A stretch of DNA of 64,000 bases from Pseudogemmobacter bohemicus (GTDB lineage: Bacteria > Pseudomonadota > Alphaproteobacteria > Rhodobacterales > Rhodobacteraceae). Below the pieces are notes generated by a model. It made no database searches and was not told the DNA's origin. It worked only from the letters and a program-made list of their open reading frames with translations. The position numbers were made by a program, and so were the translations under genes. The stretch lies in NCBI RefSeq assembly GCF_003290025.1, contig NZ_QNHG01000003.1, positions 192,497 to 256,496 of the forward strand, in the 5' to 3' direction. Shown piece after piece: positions 35,237-44,058 of this stretch; position 1 is the first letter of the stretch, and each line of letters starts with the position of its first letter.

Positions 35237-36106
35237 ATGTCTGCTTCAAACACCGGATCAGCCAGGATCACCCGCTGGGTGCTGTTCGGGCTTTTGGTCC
35301 TTTACACGATCTACAATCTCGGTCCGATCCTCTGGCTGGTGATCTCCTCGCTGAAAAGCCGTGCGGATCTCTTCGCCATGCCGCCGAAACTGGTCTTCAC
35401 GCCGGATTTCTCGGGCTATCAGAGCGTCTTCGGCATCGGCGCCGCGAAAGACAGCGCCGCCTCGATCGGCGTCTTCCGCTCGCTGATCACCAGCGTCCTG
35501 GTCTCGACCATCGGCACCTCGGTGGCGGTGATGCTGGGGACGCTGGCGGGCTATGTCTGCTCGCGCTTTGATTTCCGCGGCAAGGGCGATTTCATGTTCT
35601 TCGTCTTGTCGACGCGGATGCTGCCGCCGGTCGCGGTGCTGGTCTTCTACCATATGATGTTCGCGCAGCTGGGGCTGGCGGATACGCGGATCGGGCTGAT
35701 CCTGATCGCGGTCTTCATCAATGTGGGTCTTGCGACCTGGATTATGAAGGGCTTTTTCGACGGCGTGCCGCGAGAGGTCGAACAGATCGCCATCGTGAAC
35801 GGCTATTCGCGGATGTATGCCTTCCGCAAGCTGGTGCTTCCGATGGTCAAGGGTGGGATCGCCGCAACCGCCGGATTTTGCTTTATCTTCTCGTGGAATG
35901 AATATGCCTTCGCCTCGATCCTGACGACGACAAAGGCGCAGACTTTGCCGGTCAAGATCTCGACCGCATCAGGCGCAACCGGGATTGAGTGGACCCAGAT
36001 CTGCGCCGCAGGCGTGGTGCTGATCGTCCCGGTGCTGATTTTCTTCTGGCTGATCCGCAAACATCTTCTGATGGGCATGACCTTCGGCGTGCTGGGGAGG
36101 AAATGA
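35237..36106 (+). CDS. CUT1-type ABC permease (MalG/UgpE-like)
   Basis: A 289-aa inner-membrane permease with six hydrophobic helices. The EAA coupling loop reads EVEQIAIVNGYSRMYAFRKL, followed by LPMVKGGIAATAGFCFIFSW. It ends MGMTFGVLGRK, a typical MalG-like tail. The stop overlaps the next start (36103-36108). It forms the channel with the next permease. Binding protein before permeases before two ATPases is the order. Confidence 0.9.
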   Translation: MSASNTGSARITRWVLFGLLVLYTIYNLGPILWLVISSLKSRADLFAMPPKLVFTPDFSGYQSVFGIGAAKDSAASIGVFRSLITSVLVSTIGTSVAVMLGTLAGYVCSRFDFRGKGDFMFFVLSTRMLPPVAVLVFYHMMFAQLGLADTRIGLILIAVFINVGLATWIMKGFFDGVPREVEQIAIVNGYSRMYAFRKLVLPMVKGGIAATAGFCFIFSWNEYAFASILTTTKAQTLPVKISTASGATGIEWTQICAAGVVLIVPVLIFFWLIRKHLLMGMTFGVLGRK

Positions 36107-36999
36107 TGGAACAGCCTCTGCAAAAACGCTCGACCGGGCGGTTGATGATCATCGGTTTCCTGTCGCCGACGATCCTGCTGCTCCTGTTCATGGTCGCCTA
36201 TCCGATCATCAGTCTCGTCTATTACAGCTTTCACAATTTCTCGGCGATGCGGCCGGCGGATGGGATGACCTGGGCAGGTCTGGGCAACTACGAATATCTG
36301 CTGACAGATCGCGGCATCTGGCAGAGATTTGTTTTTACCGGGAAATTCGTCTTCCTCTGTGTGACGATGCAGATGATCCTCGGGATCTTTGTCGGCTATC
36401 AGCTGCAAAAGACCTTCAAGGGGCGCGATTTCCTCTTCACCGCTTTGATGCTGCCGATGATGCTTTCGCCGGTCGTGGCGGGGTTCCTGTGGCGCTATAT
36501 GCTGAACGCCGAATGGGGGGTGGTGAATTACCTTCTGACCGGGATCGGCCTGCCGAAGGTCGAATGGCTCAGCCAGGCGACGCCAGCCCTGTGGGCTGCC
36601 GCCGTGGTCGATACCTGGATGTGGACGCCCTTCATCGCGCTGCTCGCAACCGCCGCCTTCCGCGGCATCCCCGAGACGATCTATGAGGCCGCCGAAGTCG
36701 ATGGCGCCAGCCCGGCCTATGTCTTCTTCCGCGTCACCCTGCCGATGTCGGCGCCGGTGCTGTTCATCGCGCTGATCCTGCGGCTGATCGACTGTTTCAA
36801 ACAATATGACCTGTTTGTCGCCTTCACCGGCGGCGGCCCGGGGTCTTCGACCGAGACCGTCTCTTTCGCCGTCGCCAAGACCGCGTTCAGCTACTTTTAC
36901 ACCGGCGAGGCTTCGGCGCTGGCGGTGATCCTTTTGTGCATCATCATGGGGCTTGCAATGATCCTGGTGCGCCACCTCTCGAAGATGGGGGAACGCTGA
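36106..36999 (+). CDS. CUT1-type ABC permease (MalF/UgpA-like)
   Basis: A 297-aa permease: SPTILLLLFMVAYPIISLVY (first helix), then the EAA loop IPETIYEAAEVDGASPAYVF with FFRVTLPMSAPVL, and GGPGSSTETVSFAVAKTAFS near the C-terminus. The ATG at 36106 follows GGAGG by 5 nt; an ATG one codon earlier is too close. Upstream in-frame sequence lies inside the preceding gene. Confidence 0.9.
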   Translation: MEQPLQKRSTGRLMIIGFLSPTILLLLFMVAYPIISLVYYSFHNFSAMRPADGMTWAGLGNYEYLLTDRGIWQRFVFTGKFVFLCVTMQMILGIFVGYQLQKTFKGRDFLFTALMLPMMLSPVVAGFLWRYMLNAEWGVVNYLLTGIGLPKVEWLSQATPALWAAAVVDTWMWTPFIALLATAAFRGIPETIYEAAEVDGASPAYVFFRVTLPMSAPVLFIALILRLIDCFKQYDLFVAFTGGGPGSSTETVSFAVAKTAFSYFYTGEASALAVILLCIIMGLAMILVRHLSKMGER

Positions 37000-38063
37000 T
37001 GGCGCGGATCGACCTGAAGGATCTGACCATTCGCTTTGGTGGGTTCACTGCGGTGGATAACGTCAACCTGACCGTGAATGACGGGGAATTTGCGGTCTAT
37101 CTGGGGCCGTCCGGCTGCGGCAAGACCACCACGCTGCGGGCGATTGCCGGGCTGGAACAGGCGACGTCCGGAGATATCCTGTTTGACGGGAAACGGGTCA
37201 ATGACCTGAAACCATCGGAGCGAAACATCGCGATGGTGTTCCAGTTCGTCTCGCTTTACCCGAACCTCTCGATTGCGGAAAACATCATCTTCCCGCTGAA
37301 GGCGCGCGGGATGGCAAAGGCTGAGATCGCACGCAAACTCGACTGGGTCACCGGTGTGTTCAAACTGGGCGATGAGCTGAAACGCCGCCCCGCTGCGCTG
37401 CCGCCCGGCGCGCGGCAAAAGGTGGCGCTGGCGCGGGCGGTGATCCGCGACCCGGCGGTCCTGCTGCTTGATGAACCGCTCTCGGCGATTGATGAGCAAT
37501 TCCGCGAGGAGATGCGGTGGGAGCTGGGCCATCTGCAACGCGAACTCGGCGTGACCACGATCTACGTCACCCATGACCAGCGCGAGGCCATGTCGCTGGC
37601 GGATCGTATCGTCTTGATGAACCATTCGAAAATCGTCCAGGTGGCAGAGCCGGATCGCATCTTCTTCCAGCCATCTTCGGTGTTTGCGGGCCAGTTCATC
37701 GGGTCGCCGTCCATGAATCTGATCGACCTTGTCCCGGTTGCGGGGGGATTGCGGCTTGGGGACAGCCCGGTTGTTCTGTCGCAATCCGAACTGCCGCCCG
37801 GCATCACTGCGCGAGGCGCGGTGAAACTCGGCATCCGGCCCCGCGACCTGCGGCTCGTGTCGGGCGAAGGCCATGCGCTGGCGGTCGAGGATACTTTCTC
37901 GGTCGGGCGCGAGCGGTTCTTCACCTTCACGGTCAGCGACCAGATCCTCCAGGGCACCGATCACCGCACGCAGCCGGGCGCAGGCAGCGTAACGCTCGTC
38001 CCCGAGGGGATGATGTTCTTCGACGCCGAAACCGGCCTGCGCATCACGGAGGCCGCCGCATGA
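36999..38063 (+). CDS. Sugar ABC transporter ATPase with degenerate signature motif
   Basis: A 354-aa MalK/UgpC-type ATPase. Walker A is GPSGCGKTT (about 35-43), Q-loop MVFQFVSLYP is normal, Walker B VLLLDEPLSAID, H-loop YVTHDQREA, and a C-terminal TOBE-like regulatory domain (GIRPRDLRLVSG). The signature is LPPGARQKVALARA instead of LSGGQ, so this subunit likely contributes one non-canonical ATP site. It starts at the ATG overlapping the permease stop (36997-37001). It pairs with the next gene's product. Confidence 0.9.
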   Translation: MARIDLKDLTIRFGGFTAVDNVNLTVNDGEFAVYLGPSGCGKTTTLRAIAGLEQATSGDILFDGKRVNDLKPSERNIAMVFQFVSLYPNLSIAENIIFPLKARGMAKAEIARKLDWVTGVFKLGDELKRRPAALPPGARQKVALARAVIRDPAVLLLDEPLSAIDEQFREEMRWELGHLQRELGVTTIYVTHDQREAMSLADRIVLMNHSKIVQVAEPDRIFFQPSSVFAGQFIGSPSMNLIDLVPVAGGLRLGDSPVVLSQSELPPGITARGAVKLGIRPRDLRLVSGEGHALAVEDTFSVGRERFFTFTVSDQILQGTDHRTQPGAGSVTLVPEGMMFFDAETGLRITEAAA

Positions 38064-39142
38064 GCGCGATGCTGGAACTGAAAGGCGTTACAAAGGCTTA
38101 CAAGGGCAAGCAAGCTTTGCGCGGCATTGACCTGTCGGTCGAGGATGGGGAAATCCTCGCTCTGCTGGGGCCGACCGGGGCGGGGAAAAGCTCGACGCTG
38201 CTGACCAGTGCCGGGCTGGTGGAGCCGGATCGCGGCACGGTCCATCTGGCGGGGCGCGATGTGACAGAAGCCGAGGCGTCCTCGCGCGATGTGGCGGTGG
38301 TGTTCGAGGGGTTCAACCTGCTGCCGGTCCTCAACGTGCGCGACAATATCGCCTTCGCGCTGCGCTCTCCGAAATATCGCGAGGCGGAGGCCGAGATTGC
38401 CACCCGCGTTTCGCGCACGGCGGAACTGCTCAGGATCGGACATCTGCTGGACCGCGACACCGGTACGCTCTCGGGTGGCGAGAAGCAGCGGGTTTCCATC
38501 GCCCGGGCGCTGGTCCGGCGGCCAAAGCTCTATCTGCTCGACGAGCCGCTTTCGGCGCTGGATCTGAAACTGCGCGAGGGGCTCAGGGCGGAACTCAGAC
38601 AGATCCACCGCGAGCATGGCACCACCATGCTTTACGCCACGCATGACTATCACGGTGCCATCGCAATTGCCGACCGCATTGCCATCATAAATGACGGGCG
38701 CGTGCTGCAGACCGGTCGCGTCGACGACATCTATGCCCGCCCCGCCGATGCCTTTGTGGGCAGGCTGATCGGCAGCCCCTCGATGGCGTTTTTTGAGGCG
38801 GAAATCTCTGGAGGAGGCGTGACTGTGCCCGGCTGGGAAAGCCCGCTGGATCTGGCGCGGTTCGGAGTGACAAGGGCGCAAGGCCCGGTCACCCTGGGCC
38901 TCTGGCCCGAGGATATCGAACTCGGCGACCTGGGCCATGAGGGCCGCATCTATGCGCTCGACAATCGCGGCTATGAGGCGGCGGTGCAGATCGAAACCCA
39001 GGCCGGCATGTTTCGCAAAGTGCTGGAGGGCGGGCCGGTGCCTGTGCAGGGCGAAACCATCCGCTTCCGCCCGAAACAAGGGGCAGGGTTCCTGTTCGAC
39101 CGGATCACGGGCGCTTTGGTCTCACACCAGGAGGGCAGATGA
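38060..39142 (+). CDS. Sugar ABC transporter ATPase with canonical signature but altered Q-loop
   Basis: A 360-aa MalK/UgpC-type ATPase: Walker A GPTGAGKSS, signature LSGGEKQRVSIARALV, Walker B LYLLDEPLSALD, H-loop YATHDYHGA, and a C-terminal TOBE-like domain (LGLWPEDIELGD). The Q-loop reads VVFEGFNLLP, Glu where Gln is usual. The two ATPases therefore have complementary changes, as expected for an obligate heterodimer. Start and stop overlap with the neighbouring genes by 4 bp each. Confidence 0.9.
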   Translation: MSAMLELKGVTKAYKGKQALRGIDLSVEDGEILALLGPTGAGKSSTLLTSAGLVEPDRGTVHLAGRDVTEAEASSRDVAVVFEGFNLLPVLNVRDNIAFALRSPKYREAEAEIATRVSRTAELLRIGHLLDRDTGTLSGGEKQRVSIARALVRRPKLYLLDEPLSALDLKLREGLRAELRQIHREHGTTMLYATHDYHGAIAIADRIAIINDGRVLQTGRVDDIYARPADAFVGRLIGSPSMAFFEAEISGGGVTVPGWESPLDLARFGVTRAQGPVTLGLWPEDIELGDLGHEGRIYALDNRGYEAAVQIETQAGMFRKVLEGGPVPVQGETIRFRPKQGAGFLFDRITGALVSHQEGR

Positions 39143-39321
39143 ACACGCTTTACCGCATCGCCAGCGGGCTGATCATCCTGGGCTTCCTGATGCTCTGCCA
39201 GCCCTTCACCCATGATCTTTTCGTCATCGGATTTCCGGTGCTTCTGATCGGGGTGATCCTGTTTATGATCCTGGACCATATTCCCGAAAGACCGCCTGCC
39301 CAGGAGGAGAAAAATGGCTAA
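39139..39321 (+). CDS. 60-aa two-helix membrane protein of the ABC operon
   Basis: MNTLYRIASGLIILGFLMLC and VIGFPVLLIGVILFMILDHI make two hydrophobic segments, ending in a short polar tail (PERPPAQEEKNG). It overlaps the ATPase gene (ATGA at 39139-39142) and the dhaK-like gene (8 bp). Small membrane proteins (DUF2160-like) accompany two-ATPase glycerol/polyol importers, but I cannot assign this one to that family with certainty. Confidence 0.7.
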   Translation: MNTLYRIASGLIILGFLMLCQPFTHDLFVIGFPVLLIGVILFMILDHIPERPPAQEEKNG

Positions 39322-40327
39322 ACCGATCAAGAAAATCCTGAACGACCCGCGTCGCGCAGTGGATGAGATGCTGGACGGGCTGGTGCTGGCCTCGGATGGG
39401 CGGACAAAGCGGCTGGCCGTTGATGCTATCGTGAAGTCGGAAATTCCCGACGGCAAGGTCGCGCTGCTGATCGGTGGCGGCTCGGGGCATGAGCCTTTGT
39501 TCCACGGCTTTATCGGCGAGAATATGGGGGATGGCGCCGCCTGCGGGCAGTTCTTTGCCGCCCCCTCGCCACATATCGTTTACGAAGCCGCAAAGGCGGT
39601 GCATCGCGGCAAGGGCATCTTGTTCCTGTATGGTAACTATGCCGGCGACAATATGAATTTCGACATCGGTGCCGAGATGCTGGCCGATGAAGGGGTCGAG
39701 GTCCGCACCGTTCGCGTGACCGATGACGTTGCAGCAGCCCCCCCCGAGCGGATGCATGACCGGCGCGGCATTGCGGGCGATCTGTTGATGATCCGGGTGG
39801 TCGGGGCGGCTGCGGCGCATCTGGACAGGCTGGACGAGGTCGAGCGCGTCGCGAAAAAGGCGATGGCGGGGCTCAGGTCGATGGGGGTCGCGGTGCTTGC
39901 GGGTTCCATCCCCGAGACCGGCAAGCTGACCTTCGATCTTGCCGATGACGAGATCGAGATCGGCATGGGCGCGCATGGCGAGGCGGGGATTTCGCGGCAA
40001 AAGCTCGGCACCGCCGATGAGATCACCGATCAGATGATGGAAAAGATCCTTGCCGATCTGCCCTTCCAGGCCGGCGACGAGGTGGCGCTGCTGATCAACA
40101 ATCTCGGCGCGACGACGATGATGGAGATGCTGGTTGTGAACCGCCGCGTCCGTCAGATTCTGGCAGAGCGCGGCATCACGGTGCATCGCTCGGATGTCGG
40201 CACCTGGGTCACCTCGCAGGAGATGGCGGGGCTGTCGATCTCGCTGATGCGGCTGGATGGCGAACTGAAACGCTATCTCGACATGCCCAGCCGCTCTGTC
40301 GGCTATTCCAGCCTGGAGGTGAAGTGA
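39314..40327 (+). CDS. DhaK-type kinase substrate-binding subunit
   Basis: A 337-aa DhaK-like protein: LLIGGGSGHEPLFHGFIG and LFLYGNYAGDNMNFDIGA (substrate site Asp), and GMGAHGEAG, whose His is the residue that binds the ketose covalently in DhaK. The substrate may be dihydroxyacetone or a longer ketose such as erythrulose; sequence alone does not decide. Its stop overlaps the next start (ATGA at 40324-40327). Confidence 0.88.
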   Translation: MAKPIKKILNDPRRAVDEMLDGLVLASDGRTKRLAVDAIVKSEIPDGKVALLIGGGSGHEPLFHGFIGENMGDGAACGQFFAAPSPHIVYEAAKAVHRGKGILFLYGNYAGDNMNFDIGAEMLADEGVEVRTVRVTDDVAAAPPERMHDRRGIAGDLLMIRVVGAAAAHLDRLDEVERVAKKAMAGLRSMGVAVLAGSIPETGKLTFDLADDEIEIGMGAHGEAGISRQKLGTADEITDQMMEKILADLPFQAGDEVALLINNLGATTMMEMLVVNRRVRQILAERGITVHRSDVGTWVTSQEMAGLSISLMRLDGELKRYLDMPSRSVGYSSLEVK

Positions 40328-40944
40328 TGCGCGTGGATGACGAGCGCGCGGCGGAAATGCTGCTGGCGGTGGCGCGGGCGGTGCTCGACCGCGTCGATGA
40401 CCTGACCGATGCCGATCTGGCGATTGGCGATGGCGATCACGGTATCGGTATGCGGCGCGGCTTTGAGGCGGTGGAACTGGTGCTGGAAAACCCGCCCTCA
40501 GGCATTGATGGCGTGTTCAAGGCCGCCGGCATGGCGATCATGTCGAATACCGGCGGTGCGGCGGGGGCGGTGTTCGGCTCGGTCTTCACCTCTGGCGCTG
40601 CGGCCTTCGCAGCCCAGGAGGAGATCACGCCCGAGGGGTTTGTGGAATTCCTGACTGCGGCCCAGGGGGCAGTGCAGCGCCGGGGCGGGGTGGCGGAAGG
40701 GGCGAAGACGATGCTCGACGCGCTGGCCCCGGCGGCGCGGGCGGCGGCGGGGGCCAGCGATCTGAAAACGGCAACGGCGGCAGCGGCAGAGGCCGCCTTG
40801 CAGGGCGTCGAGGCGACGAAAGCGATGATCGCCACCACCGGCAAGGCGCGCTCCCTGGGGGAACGCTCGGTCGGGCATCCCGATCCCGGGGCGATTTCGA
40901 TGAGCATCATTCTTGGTGCAATGCGCGACTACGTCGCCGGCTGA
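40324..40944 (+). CDS. DhaL-type kinase nucleotide-binding subunit
   Basis: A 206-aa DhaL-like protein with the Mg-nucleotide motif DLAIGDGDHGIGMRRGF, NTGGAAGAVFGSVFTSGA and SVGHPDPGAISMSIIL. It binds ADP/ATP and phosphorylates the ketose held by the DhaK subunit. No DhaM phosphotransferase gene is adjacent, so the pair either uses ATP directly or borrows a DhaM from elsewhere. Confidence 0.88.
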   Translation: MMRVDDERAAEMLLAVARAVLDRVDDLTDADLAIGDGDHGIGMRRGFEAVELVLENPPSGIDGVFKAAGMAIMSNTGGAAGAVFGSVFTSGAAAFAAQEEITPEGFVEFLTAAQGAVQRRGGVAEGAKTMLDALAPAARAAAGASDLKTATAAAAEAALQGVEATKAMIATTGKARSLGERSVGHPDPGAISMSIILGAMRDYVAG

Positions 40945-40965
40945 GCGGCCGCAGGGGAGGGTAAC

Positions 40966-41853
40966 ATGGCGGATCTTGACGATATCAAAGACGGCAAGGA
41001 CTGGGGCGCTGATCGCCCCGCCGACACCAGCCGGTTCTTCCTGAAAGGGGCGGCGCATTACGACTGGGGGATGAAGGCGCGGCTGTCGCAGATCTTCCGC
41101 CCCGAGACAGGGCGCACGGTGATGCTGGCCTTTGATCACGGCTATTTCCAGGGGCCGACCACCGGGCTGGAACGGATCGACCTGACCATTGCGCCGCTGG
41201 CACCCTATGCCGATGTGCTGATGTGCACGCGGGGGGGCTTGCGCAGTTCGATTCCGCCCGAGGCGCGGCGCCCGATTGTGCTGCGCTGCTCGGCCGGGAA
41301 CTCGATCCTGACAGAGCTGTCGAATGAGCTGGTGGGCGTCGAGATCGACGATGCGATCCGGCTCGGCGCCAGCGCCATGGCGGCGCAGATCTATATCGGC
41401 GCCGAGTATGAGCATAAATCCATCGCCAATGTGGTGAAGCTGATCGACACAGGCACAAGATACGGTATCCCGACCATGGCTGTTACCGGGGTCGGCACCA
41501 ATATGGCGCGCGACGCGCGCTATTTCGGCCTTGCGACCCGGATCGCCGCCGAGATCGGGGCGCAATTCGTCAAAAGCTATTACACCGATGAGGGGTTCGA
41601 GCGGATCACCCTTGGCTGCCCGGTGCCCATCGTGATTGCCGGCGGCAAGAAACTCCCCGAGGCGGAGGCGCTGGAAATGGCCTGGCGCGCCATCGACCAG
41701 GGCGCGGCGGGGGTGGATATGGGTCGCAATGTCTTCCAGTCCTCTGATCCGGTGGCGATGCTGAAGGCGCTGGCGGGCGTGGTGCATGAGGGCCGCTCCG
41801 GCGCCGAGGGCTATGAGATGTTCCGCGATCTGGCAAAGCGAAAACCCGCCTGA
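40966..41853 (+). CDS. LsrF-like class I aldolase/thiolase
   Basis: A 295-aa TIM-barrel enzyme resembling LsrF and the archaeal-type class I aldolases: [20 protein letters not shown], then [20 protein letters not shown], and [19 protein letters not shown] with the probable Schiff-base Lys. LsrF acts on a phosphorylated AI-2 derivative. Here the partner kinase is DhaKL, not LsrK, and no lsrA-D-type transporter is present, so a different phospho-ketose is likely. RBS GGGGAGGGT precedes the ATG. Confidence 0.85.
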   Translation: MADLDDIKDGKDWGADRPADTSRFFLKGAAHYDWGMKARLSQIFRPETGRTVMLAFDHGYFQGPTTGLERIDLTIAPLAPYADVLMCTRGGLRSSIPPEARRPIVLRCSAGNSILTELSNELVGVEIDDAIRLGASAMAAQIYIGAEYEHKSIANVVKLIDTGTRYGIPTMAVTGVGTNMARDARYFGLATRIAAEIGAQFVKSYYTDEGFERITLGCPVPIVIAGGKKLPEAEALEMAWRAIDQGAAGVDMGRNVFQSSDPVAMLKALAGVVHEGRSGAEGYEMFRDLAKRKPA

Positions 41854-41909
41854 AACGGGTCCTCTGACACCCGGGCTGCCTGCGGTTCAATCAAATGCAA
41901 TTCAATCAC

Positions 41910-41946
41910 GGGCGATCCTTTCGCCCGCCGGCCGGGCTTTGCCCGG
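41910..41946. other. Two intercistronic hairpins
   Basis: GGGCGA/TCGCCC (41910-41926) and CCGGGC/GCCCGG with a TTT loop (41932-41946) lie in the 105-bp gap before the last gene of the sugar operon. No T tract; they may adjust expression of the final gene. Confidence 0.45.
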
Positions 41947-41958
41947 GGGAGGCGTCAC

Positions 41959-43905
41959 ATGCGAAATCTCTGGGATGAGAAGGCCGCTTCCGACCTGAAC
42001 GGGCTGGGCTTGCGGGCATATTCCTCGCGGCTGATCGGCCAGGACCCGGCGTTGGTGCTGCATGGCGGCGGCAATACCTCATGGAAGGGAGAGGCGCGTG
42101 ATCTTTTCGGCCGGGCGGTGCCGGCGATCTGGGTCAAGGCCTCGGGATTCGATCTGGGCAGGATGGGTGCAGAAGGGTTCACCGCGCTGGACCTTGCGCC
42201 GCTCCTTGCGCTGGCGGAGCTTGGGCACCTCGCGGACAGCGATATGGTTGCGGCGGTGAAACGGGCGCGGCTTGACCCCGATGCGGCGCCGGCCTCGATC
42301 GAGGCGATTGTCCATGCGCTGATCCCGGCGGAATTCGTCGATCACTCGCATGCCGATGCGGTGCTCACGCTGTCGAATGCCGGTGGGCGGGCGCTGCTGG
42401 AGCGGGTTTACGGCGCGCGCGTGCTGATCCTGCCCTATGTGAAACCGGGTTTTGACCTTGCCCGCCAGATCCGCGCGGCCCTGTCAGCCCCCGGTATCGC
42501 GGGGCGTGACGCGATCATTCTGGAACATCACGGAGTCTTCACCTGGGGGCCGACCGCGCGCGAGAGCTATGAGCGGATGATCGCGATCTGCGGCGCGGCC
42601 GAGGCCTGGATCGCGGCGAACCTTGCCCCTCTGCCCGAGGCGGCGGCGGTGCCGGAGCCCCTGGCCGTCGCGCGCCTGCGGGGCCTGGTTTGCCATGCGG
42701 CGGGGCGGGCGCTGATCTCGCTGCCCGCAGGGACGGTGCCTCCGGCTGAGGTCACCGCGCTGGCGGACCGCGCCCGGCATGGCACGCTGACCCCGGAACA
42801 TGTGATCCATCTGAAGCCCTTCCCGATGCGTGTCGGGCCGGATGCGGCCGAAAGCCTCACACAGTTTGCCGCAGAGTATCGCGCCTATGTTGCCCGGGCT
42901 TCGAACCCGGATCTGATCCCGCTGCCCGATTACCCGCATTGGGCGCTGACCCCGGATGGCGCGGCGCGCAGCTTTGGCCCGACCGCCGCACGCGCCAGGG
43001 TGGTGGCGGATGTCGCCCGCGCCAATATAGCAGCGCTGCGCCGCGCCGGGCAGATCGGCGCCTGGCAGGGTCTGACGGAAGCCCAGCTGCGCGATCTGGA
43101 ATATTGGGAGCTGGAACAGGCAAAACTGAAACGTCTGCCCGCAGCGCCGGCACTGGCCGGACGCATCGCGGTGGTCAGCGGCGCCGCGGCGGGGATCGGT
43201 CGCGCCACCGCCGAGGCACTGGCGGCGGCGGGTGCTGTGGTGGTGGGGCTGGATGTCGATCCCGGCGTGCGCGACCATATGAACCGCGAGGGGTATGACA
43301 GCATCACCGCCGATCTGACCGATGAGATCGCCGTGGCCGCCGCGCTGGAACAGGTGGTCTCGGCCTGGGGCGGGCTGGATATCCTCGTCTCGAATGTGGG
43401 CATCTTCCGCGCCGGTGCGCCGGTCGAGACCCTGGGCGATCAGGTCTGGGACGATACGCTGGCGGTCAATCTGACCTCGCATCGCAAGCTGTTGAAACAG
43501 GCGATCCCGTTTCTGCGCCATGGGTTTGACCCGTCGGTGGTCTTCATCGGCTCGCGCAATGTGGCGGCGCCGGGGCCGGGGGCGGCGGCCTATTCGGTCT
43601 CGAAAGCCGGGTTGACGCAGCTGATGCGGGTCGCGGCGCTGGAGCTGGCGCCCGAGGGGATCCGCGTGAATGCGATCCATCCGGATGCGGTGTTCGACAC
43701 AAAACTCTGGACGCCGGAGGCGCTGGAGACCTCGGCCCGCCGCTATGGGCTGACGGTGGCAGAGTATAAATCACGCAATCTGATGCGGGCCGAAGTGCGC
43801 TCGAATGACGTGGCCCGCGCGGTGCTGGCTCTGGTCGATGGCAGTTTCCCCCGCACCACCGGTGCGCAGATTCCTGTCGATGGCGGCAATGATCGCGTGA
43901 TCTGA
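41959..43905 (+). CDS. Bifunctional class II aldolase / short-chain dehydrogenase (RhaD-SDR type)
   Basis: A 648-aa fusion. Residues about 1-400 are an aldolase II/adducin domain: LHGGGNTSWKGE, VDHSHADAVLTL (metal-binding His) and IILEHHGVFTWG. Residues about 405-648 are an SDR: VVSGAAAGIGRATAEALAAA, LDILVSNVGIFRAGAP, and YSVSKAGLTQLM with the catalytic Tyr-x3-Lys. Similar fusions act on rhamnulose-1-phosphate or other deoxy-ketose phosphates, giving DHAP plus an aldehyde that the SDR oxidises. It ends the operon. Confidence 0.9.
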   Translation: MRNLWDEKAASDLNGLGLRAYSSRLIGQDPALVLHGGGNTSWKGEARDLFGRAVPAIWVKASGFDLGRMGAEGFTALDLAPLLALAELGHLADSDMVAAVKRARLDPDAAPASIEAIVHALIPAEFVDHSHADAVLTLSNAGGRALLERVYGARVLILPYVKPGFDLARQIRAALSAPGIAGRDAIILEHHGVFTWGPTARESYERMIAICGAAEAWIAANLAPLPEAAAVPEPLAVARLRGLVCHAAGRALISLPAGTVPPAEVTALADRARHGTLTPEHVIHLKPFPMRVGPDAAESLTQFAAEYRAYVARASNPDLIPLPDYPHWALTPDGAARSFGPTAARARVVADVARANIAALRRAGQIGAWQGLTEAQLRDLEYWELEQAKLKRLPAAPALAGRIAVVSGAAAGIGRATAEALAAAGAVVVGLDVDPGVRDHMNREGYDSITADLTDEIAVAAALEQVVSAWGGLDILVSNVGIFRAGAPVETLGDQVWDDTLAVNLTSHRKLLKQAIPFLRHGFDPSVVFIGSRNVAAPGPGAAAYSVSKAGLTQLMRVAALELAPEGIRVNAIHPDAVFDTKLWTPEALETSARRYGLTVAEYKSRNLMRAEVRSNDVARAVLALVDGSFPRTTGAQIPVDGGNDRVI

Positions 43906-43984
43906 TCCCGGTTTTCCTGTATCTGAAAGGAAGAGGGTCCGGCTTCTGCGGATCGGGTAGAATATTGTTCTCTTCTGTTGTTGC

Positions 43985-44051
43985 GTATATGCGAAGAGAT
44001 GAATATACAAGCCTGAGCCGCCCGGCATGCCGGCGGTATATGCAGAGATGA
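43985..44051. promoter_or_regulatory. Repeats and palindromes before sulfide cassette
   Basis: GTATAT (43985-43990) and ATATAC (44003-44008) form an inverted repeat with a 12-nt gap. CCGGCATGCCGG at 44022-44033 is a perfect 12-bp palindrome. GTATATGCGAAGAGATGA (43985) recurs as GTATATGCAGAGATGA (44036), a direct repeat 51 bp apart. AT-rich inverted repeats here would fit a BigR/SqrR-like persulfide sensor, but no such regulator gene is adjacent. Confidence 0.5.
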
Positions 44052-44058
44052 GGCAGAT

